Below, piece after piece: positions 1 to 5,194 of a stretch of 16,306 bases of DNA. Location: contig CAZBYL010000049.1 of the NCBI GenBank assembly GCA_964496275.1, positions 1 to 16,306 of the forward strand, written 5' to 3'. Every line of letters begins with the position of its first letter. Positions within the stretch are counted from its first letter, which is position 1. Origin of the DNA: CAZBYL01 sp964496275. GTDB lineage: Bacteria; Synergistota; Synergistia; Synergistales; Synergistaceae. A program made the position numbers and the translations under genes. Below the pieces are notes generated by a model, which worked only from the letters and a program-made list of their open reading frames with translations, had not been told where the DNA came from and did no database searches.

Positions 1-56
1 TAGGAACAGTGAAAATCTGTTATTTTATATGTCCACTTTTAAGGGTGCAGATCAAT

Positions 57-155
57 AATTTGCGGGGAGACGATAAGGGCGAAAATTTGCGGGGAGACGA
101 TAAGGGCGAAAATTTGCGAGGAGACGATGATGGCGAAAATTTGCGGGGAGACGAT
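57..155. repeat. 27-bp tandem repeat, about 3.7 copies
   Basis: Direct repeat with unit AATTTGCGGGGAGACGATAA followed by GGGCGAA. Copies lie at 57-83, 84-110, 111-137 (a few substitutions) and 138-155 (partial). The first two copies are identical, so the array is recent or maintained. The period is a multiple of 3, so a plus-strand reading gives repeated NLRGDDKGE, but no real gene is supported there. It lies downstream of the β-helix gene and its terminator. Confidence 0.9.
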
Positions 156-209
156 TCAAAAGCAACGTCGCTAAGTCCTGATTTGGCCTTTTGTGTGTTT
201 GTATATATT

Positions 210-245
210 GCAAAAGCCTCCGTCTTTGTCGGCGGAGGCTTTTGC
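210..245 (-). terminator. intrinsic terminator of the β-helix gene
   Basis: Perfect 13-bp stem, GCAAAAGCCTCCG (210-222) with CGGAGGCTTTTGC (233-245), and a 10-nt loop. It lies about 33 nt downstream of the stop codon at 278-280. On the minus strand the T-run is inside the distal arm (GGCTTTTGC). T-rich sequence also follows on the plus side, so it could act in both directions. Confidence 0.75.
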
Positions 246-277
246 GGTTGTTTCTTGCTTTTTATTTTTTCTGTAGG

Positions 278-1192
278 TTATTTCTTCTTTTTCATAACAA
301 CGGGGATTACGGCTAGGAGCGCTATTGCGGCAAGTCCGCTGTTGCATCCGCCGGAGCCGCTGCCTGCCGGGGTCGGGGTTGGGGTTGGCGCGGGTGTTAC
401 TGTTATGTCTGTGCTTAGGGAGACTGGGGCAAGAGTTGCGCTTCTTGACCCTATATTGCCGGTCAGAGTGGCTGTTATTATCGCTTTGCCCTCTTTCAGA
501 GCTTTGATAAGGGCGCTCTTTCCGCTTCCGTTGACAGATGCGATATCTTTGCTGCTGCTTTCCCATGAGGCTCCGTTAAATATTATGGCAGGTATTGCTG
601 TCTCGGATTTGAGCGAGATGGCTTGGAATTTTCCCGCCGTGATTGATGCAGATGTCGGGTCTATAGCCAGAGAGGATATATTGGGTTTTCTAATATTGTA
701 GCTGTATGCTCCGACGTCCGTGCTGACATCTGTCACGCGCTCAAGACCTGTCTGGTCATCCGAGGGCACAAGCACTCCCTCTGATAGCGATGTTCCGACC
801 GGCGCGCCGAATTGTAACGCGGAGCTGTCGCCTGATATCGCGTAGACATAGACGTCCTCTGAATTTGCCGCGTTTTTCAGGTTTTTATCAAGGGAGATGA
901 GTTTCGGATCTGCCGATGTAATGTTTGTGCCGCCCGCATAGTCGCCGCTTACTACACAGTTTGTGACAGTGACATGAGTGCTGGTTTGCCCGTCGCTTCC
1001 TATTTCAGCGTCTTGATTAGAGACACTGTTGCCGTAAAACACGGAGTTATAGATATTTGTGTAGACATCGCTGCTAGTAGTATAAGTATAATTATACATT
1101 CCGCCGCCGTTATCGGCATTGTTTTCGGCAAAGGTGCAGTTTACCACGTCCACAGAGAGGACTGTATTTTCCCCGCGTCCCTCGTTACACAT
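278..1192 (-). CDS. C-terminal part of β-helix protein: repeats, Big2-like domain, Synergist-CTERM
   Basis: The remainder of the interrupted gene, shown from the first downstream ATG; the homologous frame already begins at 1282. Residues 1-83 are β-helix repeats. Residues 172-266 (ISSLAIDPTSASITAGK...VNGSGKSALIKALKEGKAIITATL...DITVTP) look like a bacterial Ig-like Big2 fold. Residues 267-276 are a Pro/Thr linker. Residues 278-304 are the sorting tail: GSGSGGCNSG, a hydrophobic ALLAVIPVV segment and MKKKK. In related PEP-CTERM-like systems such tails are cleaved and the protein anchored by a dedicated sortase-like enzyme. Independent translation from 1192 is doubtful because I see no strong ribosome site before it. 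Confidence 0.45.
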   Translation of the reverse strand: MCNEGRGENTVLSVDVVNCTFAENNADNGGGMYNYTYTTSSDVYTNIYNSVFYGNSVSNQDAEIGSDGQTSTHVTVTNCVVSGDYAGGTNITSADPKLISLDKNLKNAANSEDVYVYAISGDSSALQFGAPVGTSLSEGVLVPSDDQTGLERVTDVSTDVGAYSYNIRKPNISSLAIDPTSASITAGKFQAISLKSETAIPAIIFNGASWESSSKDIASVNGSGKSALIKALKEGKAIITATLTGNIGSRSATLAPVSLSTDITVTPAPTPTPTPAGSGSGGCNSGLAAIALLAVIPVVMKKKK

Positions 1193-1282
1193 ACCTCCGC
1201 CGTCCCTATTGGCGGCGGTGGTGTTTGCTGAAAATGTGCAGTTTGTGAAAATCAGCTTTGCCTTTGAGTTATCATTTTGGGT

Positions 1283-2179
1283 TTAATTGTACACTCCGCC
1301 GCCGTTGCCGCCGTGTTTGCTGCCGGCAGAATTTCCTGCAAATGCACAGTTGCTCACCTTGGAAGATGCGTTATAGTTGTTCATTCCGCCTCCTGCTAGG
1401 TCTGCATGGTTTACCGAGAAGACAGAGCCTGTTATGGTTGGGCTGCTGTAAGAAGAGTTGTTCATCCCGCCGCCGTTATCGGCATCGTTTTCGGCAAATG
1501 TGCAGTTGAGGATACTTGGGCTGCCTCCCAAGTTATACATCCCACCACCCTCATTGCCATGGTTGGCTATAAATGTACAGTTCACAACACTTGTGCTGCT
1601 TCCATTGTTGTACATCCCGCCGCCAAACTGTGCAATTCCGCCTGTGACTGTGAAGCCGTCAAGTACTGTGTCGGCAGACACGGCTCTGTAGCCGCCAGTT
1701 ATAAGAGAAAACTTGTCTGTTGAGACAAGGGTTGCGTCTCTTGAGATGATTGTGTCTGTGCTTGTGAATTCTGCGTCAGGTGTTATTGAGGGGCGTTCGG
1801 CGAGTGATTTTTCCGTGCCGTTGAATCCTCCGTACATGCGCACGCCCTTGTCAAGTGTGAGTGTTTTTGTCCTTGTGTAGATTCCGTTTGCCACCCAAAC
1901 TACAGGTGCAGTCTCGGGCTTTGCCTGTGCGACAGCGGCATCAAAAGATACCTTTGCTTGTGCGGCAGCTGCGTCAAGCGAGACCCCGGCCATTGCGTTT
2001 TCCCAGCTTGTGCCGTCCTTGGCTCCGCTTCCGCTTTCGGTAACATAGATTACGCTGTTTGGCGTGACATCGGCATGAGCGCCTGTGTACCAAAAGCTCA
2101 TTCCCGCCCCTATTACGGCAAGCATGGCTGCAACTAAAAGCCCTGTGCAAATTCTGCCGCTATTTTTTCCTTCCTTCAT
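1283..2179 (-). CDS. N-terminal part of β-helix surface protein (298 aa up to the premature stop)
   Basis: This is the part that would be translated without readthrough. Residues 1-36 form a signal peptide: a charged MKEGKNSGR start, a hydrophobic core LLVAAMLAVIGAGMSFW, and a likely AHA|D cleavage site. Residues 43-62 (VIYVTESGSGAKDGTSWENA) and 94-122 (VWVANGIYTRTKTL...GVRMYGGFNGTE) are the usual opening of this class of right-handed β-helix proteins. Residues 67-87 contain a short internal duplication (SLDAAAAQAK / SFDAAVAQAK). From residue 172 there are β-helix turns with NCTF and GGGMYN/GGGMNN motifs. The start is fixed by AAAGGAGAGG five to six bases upstream. Without its C-terminus the product would be secreted but not anchored. 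Confidence 0.6.
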   Translation of the reverse strand: MKEGKNSGRICTGLLVAAMLAVIGAGMSFWYTGAHADVTPNSVIYVTESGSGAKDGTSWENAMAGVSLDAAAAQAKVSFDAAVAQAKPETAPVVWVANGIYTRTKTLTLDKGVRMYGGFNGTEKSLAERPSITPDAEFTSTDTIISRDATLVSTDKFSLITGGYRAVSADTVLDGFTVTGGIAQFGGGMYNNGSSTSVVNCTFIANHGNEGGGMYNLGGSPSILNCTFAENDADNGGGMNNSSYSSPTITGSVFSVNHADLAGGGMNNYNASSKVSNCAFAGNSAGSKHGGNGGGVYN

Positions 2180-2184
2180 AAGAA

Positions 2185-2194
2185 CCTCTCCTTT
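2185..2194 (-). promoter_or_regulatory. ribosome binding site of the β-helix gene
   Basis: Minus-strand AAAGGAGAGG, five bases before the ATG at 2179. It decides the start and shows the gene was built for efficient translation. Confidence 0.75.
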
Positions 2195-2281
2195 GTTTTC
2201 ATAACTTCTATGGTTATTTTATTGCAATGTGTGATTAACATAAGACGTTGTCTGCGCCAAAACGAAAAAGCGTGGGCAAAC

Positions 2282-2407
2282 GATTGGCAAGCGATTGGCA
2301 AGCGATTGGCAAACGATGGCAAGGGCGTCGGCAAGGGCGTGGGCAAACGATTGGCAAGCAGTTGGCAAACGATGGCAGGGGCGTCGGCAAGGGCGTGGGC
2401 AAACGAT
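2282..2407. repeat. degenerate 11-12-bp tandem repeats (GATTGGCAAGC type)
   Basis: GATTGGCAAGC occurs at 2282-2292 and 2293-2303, then GATTGGCAAAC at 2304-2314. Variants follow, mixing CGATGGCAAGGGC, GTCGGCAAGGGC and GTGGGCAAAC. A near copy of the first block returns at about 2339-2375. The pattern suggests repeated slippage and duplication. Confidence 0.85.
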
Positions 2408-2500
2408 GGGCAAGGGCAAGGGCAAGGGCAAACGATGGGCAAGGGCAAGGGCAAGGGCAAGGGCAAGGGCAAGGGCAAGGGCAAGGGCAAGGGCAGGGGC
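2408..2500 (+). repeat. GGGCAA hexamer array, potential G-quadruplex
   Basis: Four perfect GGGCAA units at 2408-2431, a short ACGAT spacer, then nine perfect units at 2437-2490, a GGGCAG variant (2491-2496) and a final GGGC. The plus strand therefore has consecutive GGG tracts separated by 3-nt loops, matching the G3N1-7 quadruplex rule many times over. On the minus strand it is (TTGCCC)n. Confidence 0.9.
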
Positions 2501-2503
2501 GTT

Positions 2504-2569
2504 GAACAATAGTTTAACAATGGTTCAACAATCGTTTAACAATCGTTTAACAATCGTTCAACCACTGCT
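2504..2569. repeat. six 11-bp units, NAACAATNGTT
   Basis: Units start at 2504, 2515, 2526, 2537, 2548 and 2559. Those at 2537 and 2548 are identical (TAACAATCGTT) and the last is degenerate. Because AAC and GTT are complementary, each unit is itself a near-palindrome. The 11-bp period is close to one helical turn. Confidence 0.85.
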
Positions 2570-2657
2570 CAACGCTCCGCCGTCCCTGCCCTTTCCACCG
2601 TTTGCCCATTGCTTGCCCATCGTTCAGCCATCGTTTGCCGACGCCTCTGCCTTTCCG

Positions 2658-4484
2658 CTACTCTACTGTGACGGATTTTGCCAGGTTTCTTGGCATGTCT
2701 ATGTCGCAGCCGCGCTGTCTTGCCACGTAGTAGGCGAAGAGCTGGAGCGGTATTACGGCTATGAAGGGGAATAGTTCCGGTTCTGTTTCCGGTGTGTATA
2801 GGACGTTTTCGGAGTAGTGGCCGATTTCTGTGTCGCCTTCCGTGGCTATGGCTATTATCGGGGATTTGCGCGCCATGGATTCTTCTATGTTGGAGATGGT
2901 TTTTTCCCAGAGGTCGCCTTTTGGTACGAGCGCGACTACGGGGAGTTCTTTGTCCAGCAGCGCGATGGGGCCATGTTTCATCTCTCCCGCCGGGTATGCT
3001 TCGGCGTGGAGGTAGGATATTTCTTTGAGTTTGAGCGCGCCTTCGAGTGCGGGCGGGTATGCGAGGCCTCTGCCTATGAAGAAGAAGCCGCGTGCGTCCG
3101 CAAAGTTTCGTGCGGTGTGTTCTATTTCCGCTTCCTGTGTGAGTATGGAGGCGAGTTTTGCCGGTATGTCCATTAGGGCGTTTGTGAGGCGGCTTTCTGT
3201 TTCGCGGCTGAGTTCTCCGCGCATTTTGGCGAGGTACATGCCAAGGAGCGTGAGGACTGTTATTTGCGCCGTGAAGGTTTTTGTCGCCGCAACTCCGATT
3301 TCGGGGCCTGCGGGAGTTATGAGCGCGTCTCCGACTTCGCGGTGTATGGTGGAGCTGCGGACGTTTGTGATGACGAGGCATTTTGCGCCTTTGGATTTTG
3401 CCAGGCGTGCCGCGTGGAGTGTGTCCGCCGTTTCTCCGGATTGGGAGACGAATATGGCTAGTGTGTCGGGGCCTATGGGTATGTTTCTGTAGCGGTATTC
3501 GGAGGCTACTTCGGTGCGGATTTCAAATTCGCCGAGTGTTTCCATTATGCGGGCCGCGACTATTGTGGCGTAGTGCGATGTGCCGCAGGCTACGAAGTGT
3601 ATTTTTTTGAATCCGCAGATCTGTTCGCGGGTCCAGTTGAGTTCGTGCGAGAGGTCAACTTCGCCGTTTGCTACTCGGCCAAGGAGTACGTGTGTGACTA
3701 CTTCGGGCTGTTCGTGTATTTCTTTGAGCATGAAGTGGGGGTATTTGCCGCGGCTTGTCATGGCTGCGTCCCAGTCGAGGTGCATGGATTTTTTTTCGTG
3801 CTCGCGGCCGTCAAAGTCGAAGAAGGTGCAGCCCTCTTTTGTGATGCGGGCTATTTCGTCGTCGTCCATGAACCATACGTCGCGTGTGAATTCCAGCAGT
3901 GCCGTGGGGTCGGAGGCGCAGAAGCCTTCGTGTCCCGCGTGTCCCACTACTAGGGGCGAGCCTTTGCGTGCAACCCATATTTCGTCTTTTTTGTCGTGGA
4001 ACATTATGACGAGGGCGAATGCGCCGCGTATTCTGTGTGTGAGTTTTACTATTGCCGCTTTGGGGTCTCCGTCGTAGACGTAGCCGAGGTATTGGACGGC
4101 TGATTCGGTGTCTGTTTCGGTGTGAAATTTGACTCCGCAGGCTTCGAGTTCCGCACGTATTTCGCGCGCGTTTTCAATTATTCCGTTGTGTACGAGGACG
4201 ACTCTGTTGTCGCTGCTCATGTGGGGGTGGGCGTTGTTTTCTGTGACGCCGCCGTGTGTCGCCCAGCGTGTGTGCCCTATGCCAAAGTCTCCTGTGAAGT
4301 GTTCCGCCGCAACTTTTTCGGCAAGGCGGCTCACTCTGCCGGTGGTTCTGAGTTCGGATATTTTGCCGTCTTTGATGACAGCTATTCCCGCTGAGTCGTA
4401 TCCCCTGTATTCGTGCTTAGCAAGTCCTTCGAGAATGACTTTGGTGGTCTCTCTCTCTCCGATATATCCCATTATTCCGCACAT
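2658..4484 (-). CDS. glmS: glutamine--fructose-6-phosphate aminotransferase (isomerizing)
   Basis: Makes glucosamine-6-phosphate from fructose-6-phosphate and glutamine, the first committed step to UDP-GlcNAc for peptidoglycan and lipopolysaccharide; cytoplasmic. The 608-aa length matches E. coli GlmS (609 aa). It begins MCGIMGYIG; after Met removal Cys2 is the N-terminal nucleophile of the glutaminase domain. Family motifs include HEYRGYDSAG, GHTRWATHG and HNGIIEN. Two SIS sugar-isomerase domains follow (VACGTSHYA... with VSQSGETADTL; then AEAYPAGEMKHGPIALL), and the protein ends DMPRNLAKSVTVE, the usual end of the family. The start is set by the conserved MCG; an AGAGGA-type site lies upstream. 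It is monocistronic here, and no glmS ribozyme fits in the 110-bp upstream gap. No glmM or glmU is visible. Confidence 0.97.
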   Translation of the reverse strand: MCGIMGYIGERETTKVILEGLAKHEYRGYDSAGIAVIKDGKISELRTTGRVSRLAEKVAAEHFTGDFGIGHTRWATHGGVTENNAHPHMSSDNRVVLVHNGIIENAREIRAELEACGVKFHTETDTESAVQYLGYVYDGDPKAAIVKLTHRIRGAFALVIMFHDKKDEIWVARKGSPLVVGHAGHEGFCASDPTALLEFTRDVWFMDDDEIARITKEGCTFFDFDGREHEKKSMHLDWDAAMTSRGKYPHFMLKEIHEQPEVVTHVLLGRVANGEVDLSHELNWTREQICGFKKIHFVACGTSHYATIVAARIMETLGEFEIRTEVASEYRYRNIPIGPDTLAIFVSQSGETADTLHAARLAKSKGAKCLVITNVRSSTIHREVGDALITPAGPEIGVAATKTFTAQITVLTLLGMYLAKMRGELSRETESRLTNALMDIPAKLASILTQEAEIEHTARNFADARGFFFIGRGLAYPPALEGALKLKEISYLHAEAYPAGEMKHGPIALLDKELPVVALVPKGDLWEKTISNIEESMARKSPIIAIATEGDTEIGHYSENVLYTPETEPELFPFIAVIPLQLFAYYVARQRGCDIDMPRNLAKSVTVE

Positions 4485-4545
4485 TTATATATCATCCTCT
4501 CGGTCTGTGTTGTCATTTTTTATCAGGATTTTTACTTATCTGTCT

Positions 4546-4551
4546 ATTCTA
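4546..4551 (-). promoter_or_regulatory. candidate -10 of glmS promoter
   Basis: Minus-strand TAGAAT, about 60 bp before the glmS start, in the AT-rich gap after the gspG terminator. The -35 is poor (TTCCTC at 18-bp spacing), so this is only a candidate. Confidence 0.3.
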
Positions 4552-4594
4552 CATTATTTTCACCGCAAAGAGGAATTTCTTCTCTTTTATTAGG

Positions 4595-4630
4595 CAAAAA
4601 AACGGGGCGGACATACCGTCAGCCCCGTTT
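4595..4630 (-). terminator. intrinsic terminator of gspG-type gene
   Basis: Minus strand: AAACGGGGC, a short loop region, GCCCCGTTT, then a run of T. It lies about 30 nt after the pseudopilin stop codon and separates that gene from glmS. Confidence 0.9.
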
Positions 4631-4659
4631 GTGAATTTATATTTTCCGGTGAGATAGGG

Positions 4660-5085
4660 TTATTCCCAGTTTGTGATGTCTGCCGCGCTGCCGCTTCCTC
4701 CGTCTTGTCCGTCGGAGCCGTAGGACATGATGTCAAAGTCTCCGTGTTCGCCGGGGCATTCGTAGATGAATTCACGGCCCCATGCGTCTTTTGGTACTTT
4801 TTTCATGTAGCCGCCTTTTTTGTAGTTGAGCGCCTCGGGAGGTGTCGTGGGCTGTTTTACGAGAGCTTCGAGCCCCTGATTTGTTGTTGGGTAAAAGCCG
4901 TTGTCAAGCTGAAAGAGTCCAAGTACCTGTTCCAACTGCGCTATCTGTGTGGCTGTGGTTTTGCGCTTGGCATCGTCGCTCTGCCCTATGAGACGCGGTC
5001 CCACAAGTGCGGAGAGCAGCCCTATGATGACGACGACTACCATTATTTCGATAAGCGTAAAACCTTTGCGTTTTTTCATTTTCAT
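4660..5085 (-). CDS. gspG: type II secretion system major pseudopilin GspG
   Basis: Major pseudopilin of a type II secretion pseudopilus; an inner-membrane precursor processed by prepilin peptidase. The 141-aa product opens MKMKKRKG|FTLIEIMVVVVIIGLL, a class III signal with cleavage after Gly and Glu at +5, followed by the hydrophobic helix. The globular part has the GspG signatures LDNGFYPTTNQGLEALV, WGREFIYECPGEHGDFD and SYGSDGQDGG...ADITNWE; the last loop holds the Ca2+-binding region in characterised GspG proteins. I chose the ATG at 5085 because AAAGGGG lies 8 nt upstream and it puts the basic leader directly before the cleavage site; an upstream frame extension to 5157 has no such support. 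No other gsp genes adjoin it, so it is an orphan here. Confidence 0.93.
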   Translation of the reverse strand: MKMKKRKGFTLIEIMVVVVIIGLLSALVGPRLIGQSDDAKRKTTATQIAQLEQVLGLFQLDNGFYPTTNQGLEALVKQPTTPPEALNYKKGGYMKKVPKDAWGREFIYECPGEHGDFDIMSYGSDGQDGGSGSAADITNWE

Positions 5086-5136
5086 GAAGCACACCCCTTT
5101 GGTCGTTAGTAATCTTTTTTCTCCGTAGATGTGTCT

Positions 5137-5142
5137 ATTATA
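5137..5142 (-). promoter_or_regulatory. -10 element of gspG promoter
   Basis: A perfect minus-strand TATAAT about 50 bp upstream of the gspG start, between this gene and the stop of the Aas-like gene. The -35 region is weak (T-rich), so only the -10 is claimed. Confidence 0.5.
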
Positions 5143-5194
5143 GTAGCTTTTGCGCAAAAAGGGAAAACCCCCCGCACCAAGTTTTCAGGCGCTG

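Larger units (their letters stand above)
1..277. other. non-coding left flank
   Basis: No convincing gene is visible in this stretch. It contains the 27-bp repeat array (57-155) and the hairpin at 210-245. A long open frame does run through it on the plus strand, but that frame is the complement of the β-helix gene and starts in repeat DNA, so it is not called. Confidence 0.6.
278..2179 (-). pseudogene. secreted β-helix repeat protein with Synergist-CTERM, interrupted by one in-frame stop
   Basis: The whole span is one reading frame of 633 codons plus stop, broken only by a TAA at 1283-1285 (codon 299). Direct translation across the stop shows the repeat pattern continuing without a frame change: ...GGNGGGVYN, stop, TQNDNSKAKLIFTNCTFSAN..., then GGGMCNEG. 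The repeat units (NCTF...NxGGGMYN) are those of parallel β-helix, Pmp-like surface proteins. The order is signal peptide, β-helix repeats, Big2-like Ig domain, Pro/Thr linker and Synergist-CTERM tail. Such proteins are exported and thought to be processed at the cell surface; the role here is unknown, possibly adhesion. The ribosome site AAAGGAGAGG (complement at 2185-2194) is well placed. The interruption may be a nonsense mutation, a readthrough codon or a sequence error. Intact, this would be a typical large surface protein. Confidence 0.8.
2180..2657. other. intergenic repeat block between glmS and the β-helix gene
   Basis: Apart from the 5' leader of the β-helix gene (about 2180-2270), this stretch consists of short-period repeats: 11-bp GATTGGCAAGC units, GGGCAA hexamers, 11-bp NAACAATNGTT units, and then inverted versions of the left-hand motifs (2590-2650). 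All six frames stay open through it because of its composition, but none looks like a protein. I see no intrinsic terminator for glmS in it. Confidence 0.75.

Noticed and set aside
57..155. Possible CRISPR array
   Set aside because: Copies are directly abutting with no spacers and a 27-bp period; it is a tandem repeat.
9..701. Long plus-strand open frame beginning in the 27-bp repeat
   Set aside because: Most of it is the complement of the β-helix gene; it has no ribosome site and a low-complexity start.
2176..2774. Several open frames through the GGGCAA region (Leu-Pro or Gly-Lys repeats)
   Set aside because: Hexamer composition keeps every frame open; no start signal or family resemblance, and part overlaps glmS in antisense.
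4485..4595. glmS ribozyme or riboswitch upstream of glmS
   Set aside because: The gap is about 110 bp, AT-rich, and holds no ribozyme-like core.
5086..5157. Upstream-extended GspG start
   Set aside because: It would put 24 extra residues before the prepilin leader and runs over the -10 element; the ATG at 5085 has the ribosome site.
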